Part shown: piece by piece, positions 6,344 through 14,346 of the stretch | Position numbering within the stretch: the stretch's first letter is position 1 | How the letters are laid out: every line of letters begins with the position of its first letter | Assembly (NCBI RefSeq): GCF_014640335.1 | Contig: NZ_BMGT01000003.1 | Location: 107,149 to 171,148 of the forward strand | Source of the DNA: Edaphobacter dinghuensis | Lineage (GTDB): Bacteria > Acidobacteriota > Terriglobia > Terriglobales > Acidobacteriaceae | Direction: 5' to 3' | DNA length: 64,000 nucleotides | Program-made: the position numbers and the translations under genes | The notes under the pieces: model-generated | Told to the model about the DNA's origin: nothing | The model's input: the letters and a program-made list of their open reading frames with translations, nothing else | The model's database searches: none

Positions 6344-8494
6344 ATGCGCGTTCGCCGAGGGTTTGCCACGCTGCTTTGCGGGTTGGTGCTGGTATCGACA
6401 TCTGCGGCATGGGCAGCGCAGAAGCCAGCCGATCCGGTTGCAGTGACGTTGCGTGCGGCTGCGCTCGATCAGTATGTGGGGCTTTATCACGGCTCGGAAG
6501 AGCCGGATGCGGTGGATTCGGTGTATCGCGAGGGCGACAAGTTATATATCGAGAATGAGCGGAAGCCGCGGGCAGAGCTGCGTGCCGAGGGGGTGGACCG
6601 CTTTTTTGCGGTGGGGACTTTGCTGCACATGCAGTTTGTGCGCGATGCCGGGGGAAAGGTCACTGGCGTAACGATGATGTATGGCGCGAACGCTTCGTGG
6701 AGCCTGCAGCGCTCGAGCGACGTTGGAGTTCGGCTGAATCATGCGCTGGCTTATTCGCGCACGGTGGTGATGATGCCGATGCGCGATGGGGTGAAGCTTC
6801 ATGCGGTGATTCTGCGGCCGGTAGGGTCGGAGACGAGTGGGCCGCCGCTACCGTTTTTGATGGAGCGAACGCCTTACGGCACGGACGACAACAGTTCGGA
6901 CACTGTAAACAGCAGCAAGCCGGAGCTGGCGGCGAGCGGATATATCTTCGTGTACTGCGATATTCGCGGACGGTATGAGTCGGAGGGGCAGTTTGTGATG
7001 AATCGGCCTATCGTTGCGCACGGGACAAAGAACGATGTGGACGAGACGACGGATACGCGGGACACGATTGACTGGCTGTTGAAGAATGTTCCGAACAATA
7101 ATGGGCGCGTGGGTGTGATGGGCGTCTCGTATCCGGGGTTTCTGGCGATGATGGCGGGGATCGATGCGCATCCGGCGGTGAAGGCGATCTCGCCGCAGGC
7201 CCCGATGACGGACGTCTGGATGGGCGATGACTTCTTTCATAACGGAGCGTTTCGCGAGACCTATGGCTTCGACTATGTGCAGGAGTTGGAGAAGCAGAAG
7301 ACAGCCAAGACGGTCGAGAGCAAAGAGGACACCTACGATTTCTTTTTGAAGCATGTGAACTTTGCCGGGGCGGCAAAGGAAGCGCACATGAGCAAGCTGC
7401 CTACGGCAAAGGCGTTTTTGACGCAGCCTGCGTACACGAAGTTCTGGCGGGACATGGCGGTGCAGACGCATCTGACGAAGGTTGAGGTGCCTGCGCTGGA
7501 GGTTGGCGGCTGGTGGGACCAGGAAGATATGTGGGGGACGCAGGCGGAGTATGCGGCGTTGGAGCGGCATGATACGAAGCATGAGGTGTTTCTGGTGCTG
7601 GGGCCGTGGAACCATGGCGGGTGGGAGTGGACGACACGGCACCTGGGGGCGTTGGACTTTGGCGCGTCTACGGGAGATCAGTATCGCAAGACGGTGGAGG
7701 CTCCTTTCTTCGAGAAGTATTTGAAGGACAGGGGTGGCTTTGATTTGAAGGATACTGATAGTTTTCGGACGGGCGTGAACAAGTGGGAGCGCTATGATGT
7801 GTGGCCGCCGAAGGTTGGGTTCACGGCAGAGAAGCTTTATCTGACTGAGGGCGGTGGGCTCAGCTTTAGTGCGCCGGTAGATGGCGGGGTGGCGGCGAGT
7901 TATGTGTCCGATCCGGCGAACCCGATTCCTTACCGGCATCGGCCTATTCAGGCGACGTATGGAAATGGGTCGAAGTGGCGGACGTGGCTGGTGGAAGATC
8001 AGCGTTTTGTGAGCGGAAGGAAGGACCTGGCGAATTTTTCTACGCCGGTGCTTGATCACGATGTGACAGTTACGGGAGATGTGGCTGCGGATTTGTTTGC
8101 GGCTACGACAGGGAGTGATGCGGACTGGGTGGTGAAGCTGATCGATGTCTATCCTGACGATGCTGCGGGCGAGATGGCGGGTTATCAGTTGATGATTGCA
8201 GACGAGATCTTTCGCGGAAGATATGTCTCAAGCTTTGAGAAACCGCAGGCCTTGGTTCCGGGAAAGGTGACGGAGTTTAAATGGAGTCTGCATGGAGTGG
8301 ACCATACTTTTCTTAAGGGCCACAGGATCATGGTGGAGGTGCAGTCGAGCTGGTTTCCGCTATACGACCGCAATCCGCAGACATATGTGCCGAATATCAT
8401 GACCGCACCGAAGAAAGCTTACAAGGCTGAAACAGAGACGATTTATGGTTCGGAGAAGTATCCGTCGCATCTGGAGATTTCGGTGGCGCAGTAA
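6344..8494 (+). CDS. CocE/NonD-family serine hydrolase, secreted
   Basis: 716 residues with a signal peptide (MRVRRGFATLLCGLVLVSTSAAWA). A beta-rich N-terminal part (about 30-130) precedes the S15/CocE alpha/beta-hydrolase domain. That domain contains MPMRDGVKLHAVILRP, ERTPYG, YCDIRGRYESEG and the nucleophile elbow VGVMGVSYPGFL with Ser at about residue 261. The C-terminal jelly-roll typical of X-Pro dipeptidyl-peptidase, cocaine esterase and cephalosporin acylase follows (VTGDVAADLFAATTGSDADW, then HRIMVEVQSSWFPLYDRN). Substrates are amides or esters, not predictable here. ATG 6344, preceded by AGGTAAGG, is preferred over a TTG three bases earlier. Confidence 0.92.
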   Translation: MRVRRGFATLLCGLVLVSTSAAWAAQKPADPVAVTLRAAALDQYVGLYHGSEEPDAVDSVYREGDKLYIENERKPRAELRAEGVDRFFAVGTLLHMQFVRDAGGKVTGVTMMYGANASWSLQRSSDVGVRLNHALAYSRTVVMMPMRDGVKLHAVILRPVGSETSGPPLPFLMERTPYGTDDNSSDTVNSSKPELAASGYIFVYCDIRGRYESEGQFVMNRPIVAHGTKNDVDETTDTRDTIDWLLKNVPNNNGRVGVMGVSYPGFLAMMAGIDAHPAVKAISPQAPMTDVWMGDDFFHNGAFRETYGFDYVQELEKQKTAKTVESKEDTYDFFLKHVNFAGAAKEAHMSKLPTAKAFLTQPAYTKFWRDMAVQTHLTKVEVPALEVGGWWDQEDMWGTQAEYAALERHDTKHEVFLVLGPWNHGGWEWTTRHLGALDFGASTGDQYRKTVEAPFFEKYLKDRGGFDLKDTDSFRTGVNKWERYDVWPPKVGFTAEKLYLTEGGGLSFSAPVDGGVAASYVSDPANPIPYRHRPIQATYGNGSKWRTWLVEDQRFVSGRKDLANFSTPVLDHDVTVTGDVAADLFAATTGSDADWVVKLIDVYPDDAAGEMAGYQLMIADEIFRGRYVSSFEKPQALVPGKVTEFKWSLHGVDHTFLKGHRIMVEVQSSWFPLYDRNPQTYVPNIMTAPKKAYKAETETIYGSEKYPSHLEISVAQ

Positions 8495-8514
8495 GGAGTT
8501 TTGGGGAGGGTGGC

Positions 8515-9060
8515 ATGATTCGGACGATCAGCAGCCGGGAGGTCTATCGCAATCGCTGGACGCGGGTGCGTGAGGATGTGATCGAGCGGACGAATGGGCA
8601 GCGGGGTATCTACGGAGTGGTGGACAAAGATCCGGCTGCGATTATCATTCCGCTGGAGGTGACGGCGGAGGGAGAGTTTGTTTATCTAATCGAGCAGTTT
8701 CGTTATACGGTGGGTGCGCGGCATATCGAGTTTCCGCAGGGCGGCTGGGAGATGGCCGAGGTCGACGCGGAGGAGATGGCGCGGGGAGAGTTGCGCGAAG
8801 AGACTGGACTGACGGCGGCGAAGATGACTTATCTTGCTACGTTACAGATTGCGTATGGCGTGATGAATCAGCAGCAGCATGTGTTTCTGGCAGAGGGACT
8901 GGCGATGGGTGAGGCCGAGCCGGATGCGGAAGAGCATGATCTGGTGGTGCGTCGGGTGAGCGTGAGTGAGTTTGAGCAGATGCTGCTGGATGGGGTGATT
9001 GTCGACAACTGCTCGGTGGCGGCGTGGGGACTTTATAAAGTCTGGCGTGAGCGGCGATAG
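8515..9060 (+). CDS. NUDIX hydrolase (ADP-ribose pyrophosphatase-like)
   Basis: 181 residues. The NUDIX region PQGGWEMAEVDAEEMARGEL runs into REETGLTA and is preceded by YLIEQFRYTVGARHIEFPQG, as in ADP-ribose pyrophosphatase-type members. The box departs slightly from GX5EX7REUXEEXGU: a Gly occupies the place of the first Arg (GELREETGL). The catalytic EE pair is intact. A nucleoside diphosphate-X hydrolase is likely, with substrate open. It starts 20 bases after the hydrolase gene with a GGGGAGGGTGGC leader and may be co-transcribed. Confidence 0.88.
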   Translation: MIRTISSREVYRNRWTRVREDVIERTNGQRGIYGVVDKDPAAIIIPLEVTAEGEFVYLIEQFRYTVGARHIEFPQGGWEMAEVDAEEMARGELREETGLTAAKMTYLATLQIAYGVMNQQQHVFLAEGLAMGEAEPDAEEHDLVVRRVSVSEFEQMLLDGVIVDNCSVAAWGLYKVWRERR

Positions 9061-9065
9061 AAATC

Positions 9066-9077
9066 GTTAGCGCTAGC
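9066..9077. promoter_or_regulatory. TAGCGCTA palindrome upstream of the GH89 gene
   Basis: GTTAGCGCTAGC contains the perfect palindrome TAGCGCTA (9068-9075), 27 bases before the GH89 start codon. Sequences of this kind resemble LacI/GalR-family operator cores. The same TAGCGCTA followed by GCC occurs at 36370-36377 ahead of the Omp85 gene. Confidence 0.3.
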
Positions 9078-9102
9078 CTCGTTTTGCCGATACATTGGAG
9101 CC

Positions 9103-11304
9103 ATGATTTGCAAGCGGCTTCTCTTGTGTCTGGTTGTACTTCTCTTTTTTTCGAGTGCTGCGGTGGTTAAAGCTCAGACGACGGCTCCTGCCGAGGGCGT
9201 GCTGCAGCGATTGATGCCACAGCTTGCGCCGCAGTTCCAGTTGGCTCTGGTTCCACGAGCGGACCATAAAGACTACTTTCGCATTACAGGGACGACCGGC
9301 CATATACGGGTGGAGGCGGCTACGACGCCTACGTTGCTGTTCGGGGTGAACTGGTATCTGAAGTATGTGGCGCACCTTCAGATTTCGACCAATGGGTTTC
9401 AGCTTGGTCGGGCCGGGTTGAAGCTGCCTGCTGTCGCTGTGCCGATTGAACGACCTGCGCTTTATCCGTGGCGATATGCGCTGAACGAGAACGTCGATGG
9501 ATACTCTGCGCCTTATTGGAGCTTGAAGCGGTGGCAGCGCGAGATCGATATTCTGGCGATGAGCGGGACGAATGCAGTGTTGATCGAGCGCGGCACGGAC
9601 CTCGTGATGTATCAGACGTTTCGGGATGCGGGCTATTCGGATGAGGCGATTCGTCAGTGGATCACGCAGCCTGCACACCAGAACTGGCAGTTGATGGGGA
9701 ACATGTGCTGCTTTGATGAACCGATCTCGCTGGAGTTGCTGAAAAAGCGAGCGGAGTCGGCTAAGGAGCTGATCGCGAGCCTGCGGCGGCTGGGGATTAC
9801 ACCGGTGCTGCCGGGCTACTACGGAATCGTTCCCGCGGATTTTGCGTCGCTGAATCCGGGAGCGCATGTTGTGACGCAGGGCGACTGGAACGGATTTACT
9901 CGTCCGGGCTGGCTCGATCCGAGAGACCCGCACTTTGCGAAGCTGGCGGAGTCTTTCTATCGGCATCAGCGCGAACTTTATGGCGATACGACGATTTATG
10001 ACATGGAGGTATTTCAGGAGGGTGGGAGAGCCGGCGATGTTCCTGTGACCGAAGGCGCGAAGCGAGTGCAAGAGGCGTTAGAGCTGGCGCATCCGAATGC
10101 GCTGTGGCTGATGATGGCGTGGCAGAAGACGCCTTCGCCGGAGCTGATTGCCGGTGTGGATGTGAAGCATGTGCTGGTCGCCGATATCGAGCAGGGTCGC
10201 ATTCCGCGAGACAATCGCGATGCTCAGTTTGGCGGTGCTTCGTGGTTGTATGGCGGATTGTGGGAGTTTGGCGGCCGCACGACGCTGGGTGCTCCGCTGT
10301 ATGACTATGCGGTGCGATTTCCGCTGATGGCGAAGCGTCCGGGTAGTCACATTGCGGGGACGGCGTTGTTTACCGAGGGGCTGGATACGAACCCGTATGC
10401 GTTCGATCTTTATACGGAGATGGCCTGGCATGATGAGCCGGTGGATCTTGCAGTGTGGACAGATGATTATGCTGAGCGCCGTTATGGCAGTAAGGATGCA
10501 CATGCGCAGAGGGCCTGGCAGATATTGCTGAAGACGGCGTATGGCTATCGTGCAGATGGCAACAGGCAGCATGGCGAACGCGATGCTTCGCAGGACTCGT
10601 TGTTCAATGCGCAGCCTTCGTTGACGACGAAGCGGGCGTCATCGCCGGGGCCGGACGTGCTGCGCTATGAGGCTGCCGATCTGCAACCGGCGCTTACAGA
10701 GTTGCTTGAGGTCGCGCCTGCGCTGCGGTCGAGTGAGACGTATCGATATGACCTTGTAGATGTTGCGCGGCAGGTAATGGCGAATGAGGGCAGGAGGTTG
10801 CTGCCGCAGATCAAGGCTGCCTATGACTCGAAGGACAACGCGGCATTTGCTCAGCTTACCGCTGAGTGGCTTCACGACATGAGGTTGCAGGACGATCTGC
10901 TGCGGACGAATGGCGATTTTCTGCTGGGGCGGTGGCTCTCGTATCTTTCGCCATGGACTACGTCTCCGGCGGAGATGGAGAGGCTGAACTACGATGCCCG
11001 GTCGATCCTGACGACGTGGGGAAATCGCAGTGCAAGTGAGGCTGGACATCTGCATGAATATGGCAATAAGGACTGGGCCGGGTTGACGAGCGATTACTAT
11101 ATGCCGCGGTGGAAGTTATACTTCGACTCGCTGACGAAGTCGCTTGCGACGGGAGAGCCAGCGGCGCCGATTGACTGGTATGCCTTTGGCGACCGATGGA
11201 ATCATAGCCGCACGCACTATACTGCTACATCGGAAGGCGATAGCTATGCTGCAGCGCTGGAGATTGCGCGACAGCTTCATCTGGCGCCAGGAGAATCGAA
11301 ATGA
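9103..11304 (+). CDS. Alpha-N-acetylglucosaminidase, GH89 (NAGLU family)
   Basis: 733 residues with a signal peptide (CKRLLLCLVVLLFFSSAAVVKA). The layout is that of NAGLU: an alpha/beta N-terminal domain (GVNWYLKYVAHLQ), the TIM-barrel catalytic domain starting near PWRYALNENVDGYSAPYWSL, and a helical C-terminal domain. Glu residues in IYDMEVFQEGG and in LFTEGLDTNP align by context with the acid/base and nucleophile regions of human NAGLU; NMCCFDEP and WLYGGLWEFGG are also family stretches. The enzyme removes terminal alpha-linked GlcNAc from glycans such as heparan or heparin-type chains or mucin. It overlaps the next gene by four bases. Confidence 0.93.
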   Translation: MICKRLLLCLVVLLFFSSAAVVKAQTTAPAEGVLQRLMPQLAPQFQLALVPRADHKDYFRITGTTGHIRVEAATTPTLLFGVNWYLKYVAHLQISTNGFQLGRAGLKLPAVAVPIERPALYPWRYALNENVDGYSAPYWSLKRWQREIDILAMSGTNAVLIERGTDLVMYQTFRDAGYSDEAIRQWITQPAHQNWQLMGNMCCFDEPISLELLKKRAESAKELIASLRRLGITPVLPGYYGIVPADFASLNPGAHVVTQGDWNGFTRPGWLDPRDPHFAKLAESFYRHQRELYGDTTIYDMEVFQEGGRAGDVPVTEGAKRVQEALELAHPNALWLMMAWQKTPSPELIAGVDVKHVLVADIEQGRIPRDNRDAQFGGASWLYGGLWEFGGRTTLGAPLYDYAVRFPLMAKRPGSHIAGTALFTEGLDTNPYAFDLYTEMAWHDEPVDLAVWTDDYAERRYGSKDAHAQRAWQILLKTAYGYRADGNRQHGERDASQDSLFNAQPSLTTKRASSPGPDVLRYEAADLQPALTELLEVAPALRSSETYRYDLVDVARQVMANEGRRLLPQIKAAYDSKDNAAFAQLTAEWLHDMRLQDDLLRTNGDFLLGRWLSYLSPWTTSPAEMERLNYDARSILTTWGNRSASEAGHLHEYGNKDWAGLTSDYYMPRWKLYFDSLTKSLATGEPAAPIDWYAFGDRWNHSRTHYTATSEGDSYAAALEIARQLHLAPGESK

Positions 11305-12494
11305 CGAGTGAGACGAAGACTGCACTGGTTGGTAGCGAAGAGGTGACAACGACGCGTATAAAGCCGGGACGATTGATGTCGATCGACCTGCTGCGCGGGC
11401 TGACCATCGGGTTCATGATTCTGGTGAACAACAATGGAAGCCGTGCGGCCTATGCAGAGCTACAGCACTCTGCCTGGAACGGATTTACGGCCACCGACCT
11501 GGTGTTTCCTACTTTTCTATTTTTGGTTGGCGTCTCGACTGTTTTCTCGACTGCCTCGCGACTGGCGCGGGGAGACAGCAAGCAATCGCTGTTTCTGCAT
11601 ACGCTGCGGCGTGCGGTGATCCTGTTTCTGCTGGGGCTGCTGGTCAATAGCTTTCCGCACTTCCACTGGGTCACGCTGCGGTTCTATGGCGTGCTGCCGC
11701 GAATTGCGATCTGCTACTTCGTTGTGGCCACGCTCTATCTAATCAATCCGAAGTGGAAGAACAAGCTGGTGCTTGCGATTGCGCTGTTGATCGGCTACTG
11801 GGCGCTGATGCGGTTCGTCCCGGTGCCAGGCTATGGGACTCCTGGGCGCGATGTTCCTTTGCTTGATCCTGACCGCAACATTGTGGCATGGCTGGACCGG
11901 CATATCTTTGCGGCTTCGCACCTTTATGAGCGGACGCGTGATCCTGAAGGGTTGTTGAGCACGTTGCCCGCGCTGGCGACGACGTTGATCGGATTGCTTA
12001 CAGGGATGTGGCTGCGGACGCAGCGGGCGTTGGCGGAGAAGGTGCGCGGAATTGCCATTGCGGGTGCGAGCTGCGTGGTGCTGGGATGGCTGTGGAACTT
12101 CTCTTTCCCCATCAACAAAAAGCTGTGGACGAGCTCATTCGTGTTGTTCGCTGTAGGGTGGAGCTTGTTGTTACTGGCGCTCTCGATCTGGATGTTCGAT
12201 GGAGAGGCAGAAGGAAAGACGAAGGCGGTGAAGCGGTCTCGGTGGTTTACTCCGCTGCTTGTCTTCGGCACAAATGCAATTACAGCGTATGTATTCTCAG
12301 AGCTGCTGGCGGGTGGTATTGGGAGCATTCATGTGCGGCCTGGGTTGAACCTTCAGCACTGGCTAGCCAATGGAATTTTGAGTGCGGTGCCTGATCCGGC
12401 GTTTGCTTCGCTGCTTTATTCGCTTGGCTTCGTTCTCGTCTGCTGGCTGCCTACCTATTGGCTGTTCCGGCGAAAAATATTTATCAAGATCTGA
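11301..12494 (+). CDS. HGSNAT-like membrane acyltransferase (DUF5009/COG4299)
   Basis: 397 residues with about ten hydrophobic segments. The N-terminal signature SIDLLRGLTIGFMILVNN, then HSAWNGFTATDLVFPTFLFL, is that of the heparan-alpha-glucosaminide N-acetyltransferase family. The His of HSAWNG is the likely acetyl-accepting residue. Human HGSNAT acetylates terminal glucosamine across the lysosomal membrane so that NAGLU can cut it. Bacterial members have uncertain substrates. The start ATG overlaps the TGA of the GH89 gene (ATGA), implying coupled translation and a shared task: acetylating terminal glucosamine before cleavage is the simplest model. Confidence 0.88.
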   Translation: MTSETKTALVGSEEVTTTRIKPGRLMSIDLLRGLTIGFMILVNNNGSRAAYAELQHSAWNGFTATDLVFPTFLFLVGVSTVFSTASRLARGDSKQSLFLHTLRRAVILFLLGLLVNSFPHFHWVTLRFYGVLPRIAICYFVVATLYLINPKWKNKLVLAIALLIGYWALMRFVPVPGYGTPGRDVPLLDPDRNIVAWLDRHIFAASHLYERTRDPEGLLSTLPALATTLIGLLTGMWLRTQRALAEKVRGIAIAGASCVVLGWLWNFSFPINKKLWTSSFVLFAVGWSLLLLALSIWMFDGEAEGKTKAVKRSRWFTPLLVFGTNAITAYVFSELLAGGIGSIHVRPGLNLQHWLANGILSAVPDPAFASLLYSLGFVLVCWLPTYWLFRRKIFIKI

Positions 12495-12526
12495 GCATGA
12501 TGTCGATCAGATACTGCTAAGGTGCT

Positions 12527-13933
12527 TTAGAAGAGAGACGGGCGGGCCGAGGCTCCCAGCAGCGTGTTGCTGATGGAGGCGGTGGTGTGATGGCCTTCGT
12601 TGCCTCCCCATGAGAAGAGGAGATAGACGACGGGCAGGCCGCCGGCGTGGACGGTGAGGCCTGCGGTGAAGGTGTGCCGGAGATGGTCGAAAGAGATATC
12701 GTCGCGGTTCATGCCCACCTTGGCCTCGTCGATGGAGAAGAGAAAGCCTGCGGGTAGTTTGCCGAGGGAGTGCTCGAAGGTCTCGCGCAGCAGGAGAAGG
12801 TTGGGTGCGCGGAAGCGATAGTCAGGGTAGCTCGCGAGGATAGGCTGACCATTGAGGTCGGAGCCGCCGATGGTGGGATCGAAGTAGAAGGGGACGACGC
12901 TTCCGGCGTTAGCGATAGAGCCGGTCATGAAGAGACGAACAGCTATAGATCCTTCGAGATTTTGCGTGAGCGAGATGTGTGGGCAGGCGGTGGTACTGGA
13001 ACTGGTGGAACAGCTATCGGGGCCGTTCTGATCGTTGGCTGCGGTAAGGCGGACGTTGCGATAGAGGGGGAACTCGTGGCCGAAGTCCGCGTTCCAGCGA
13101 CGGAAGGAGTAGTGCGAGTCGGACAGCGCAACGAATTGCTGGAACTGGAGGAGGTAGTTGAGGCGGAGAGTATCGCGGAAGAGCGAGGGACGAATGCGGA
13201 GTCCTTCTCCGGCTTGGAGAAAGGCGGGCTGACGAGTGAGGCCGGGGGCGGTGGACTCGTTGTAGAGAATAGCGATGGAGGGGCTGGACTCTCCGTTGTT
13301 GCTGCGTAGTTGGGGGACGCGGCCATTAAGTTCACCGACGAGTGAGATGCCGGTTTTGCCTGCGAGGGGAAGGATAGCGCTGGCTCCTGCGATGGTTTGC
13401 GTGAGGCCGAAGGCGCTTCGATCGGCGGGAAGTGTGTTGGGGCCAAGGCCGTAGAAGTAGATGCGGTTGAGCGAGGTGGTTTCGGCGTAGAGGTTGAAGA
13501 GTGGTGCGGTGCGGTAGAGAGGGTTGGTGTTCTTTGAAGGGCCAGCGACTACGATGATCTTTCCGCCGGGTTGGCGAAAGGCTTTCATATAAGCTCCGGC
13601 GCGCCAGGAGCCGTTGCCGCTGCCTACGGCATCGAGATCCCAGTTGAGGCGCCACTCGTTCGCATAGTCTTTGTGCTCGACAAAGGCGAGGCCCGCCGCG
13701 GTGCCATTTTGTGGCGCGAGGCTGCCGACGGCGATGTGCATGGGCTGTCCGGTAACAAGAGTCTCGGCGCAGTTGGCGAGGCTTCCGAAGTTGAAGGTCT
13801 TGCAGGATTGGAGCTGCTCGCCTTCGCGGCGGAAATCGGAGTGGATGCGGCCTTCGTTGCCGGACTGCGATTGTGCGGGCAGCACGGCGAGTATCAGCGC
13901 GGCAAGTAGGAGTGGACGCGTAAGGTTGGTCAT
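12527..13933 (-). CDS. Predicted outer-membrane beta-barrel protein, Omp85-like C-terminal half
   Basis: 468 residues with a signal peptide ending near AQS. The protein is rich in alternating strands and ends in Phe, the usual outer-membrane insertion signal. Within the last 150 residues GGSDLNGQPILASYPDYRFR, then LLLRETFEHSL and a Gly-rich ending recall the surface-antigen (D15/Omp85) barrel, but no POTRA domain precedes it. It could be a small Omp85-type translocator or an unrelated porin-like barrel. The start codon overlaps the stop of the basic protein upstream (ATGA). It ends 33 bases from the convergent HGSNAT-like gene. Confidence 0.65.
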   Translation of the reverse strand: MTNLTRPLLLAALILAVLPAQSQSGNEGRIHSDFRREGEQLQSCKTFNFGSLANCAETLVTGQPMHIAVGSLAPQNGTAAGLAFVEHKDYANEWRLNWDLDAVGSGNGSWRAGAYMKAFRQPGGKIIVVAGPSKNTNPLYRTAPLFNLYAETTSLNRIYFYGLGPNTLPADRSAFGLTQTIAGASAILPLAGKTGISLVGELNGRVPQLRSNNGESSPSIAILYNESTAPGLTRQPAFLQAGEGLRIRPSLFRDTLRLNYLLQFQQFVALSDSHYSFRRWNADFGHEFPLYRNVRLTAANDQNGPDSCSTSSSTTACPHISLTQNLEGSIAVRLFMTGSIANAGSVVPFYFDPTIGGSDLNGQPILASYPDYRFRAPNLLLLRETFEHSLGKLPAGFLFSIDEAKVGMNRDDISFDHLRHTFTAGLTVHAGGLPVVYLLFSWGGNEGHHTTASISNTLLGASARPSLF

Positions 13934-14331
13934 GACTTTTTCTTCGCGTGTTTTTTAGTGTCTGACTTCTTTGAAGCCGAAGCGGCGATGGCGACTCGGT
14001 TCGATTGGCGAGTGGACTTGGCAGGAACGGGTATTGCAGATCTTGTCTCGGGAGCAGTATCCGGCCTTGGCGATGAAACAACGCGTATGGGTGCAGGCGT
14101 TGGTTGCGCGGCTGAAGCGCGGTCGCGAAGGGCAGCGGTCATCTCGGAAATGTACTGGGATGCTACGGCCTCGGTCGTCAGATCGTGAGGGAGAAATTTT
14201 GTGGGCAGCGTGATCTTCAGTTTGTGTTCGAGATGCTGAAAATGCTTGATCTGCGACTTGATAAGGTCTGAGATCGGACGGTTCTTTCGGAATGCTTCTG
14301 GAGGGGGCCCGGGGACGCGAATGGTGGCCAT
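13930..14331 (-). CDS. Small basic protein of unknown function
   Basis: 133 residues, not recognised. The first 40 residues (RVPGPPPEAFRKNRPISDLI onwards) form an apparently ordered segment with a helix rich in His and Lys. The middle is helical, and the last 60 residues are low-complexity Pro/Ala/Ser/Arg/Lys, ending in KKHAKKKS. There is no signal peptide or membrane segment. The Lys-rich tail suggests nucleic-acid or polyanion binding, which is inference only. It is translationally coupled to the outer-membrane barrel gene by a four-base overlap and lies 15 bases after the phosphoesterase gene. Confidence 0.65.
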   Translation of the reverse strand: MATIRVPGPPPEAFRKNRPISDLIKSQIKHFQHLEHKLKITLPTKFLPHDLTTEAVASQYISEMTAALRDRASAAQPTPAPIRVVSSPRPDTAPETRSAIPVPAKSTRQSNRVAIAASASKKSDTKKHAKKKS

Positions 14332-14346
14332 GGCGGCTCCTATGGG

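Noticed and set aside
6848-8059. 403-codon open frame on the minus strand inside the CocE hydrolase gene
   Set aside because: It is exactly antisense to a gene with clear family motifs, its translation is Arg/His/Leu-rich low complexity, and it has no recognisable domain.
13332-14081. 249-codon minus-strand frame across the barrel gene and the basic protein gene
   Set aside because: It is out of frame with both credible genes and its translation is Arg-rich shadow sequence.
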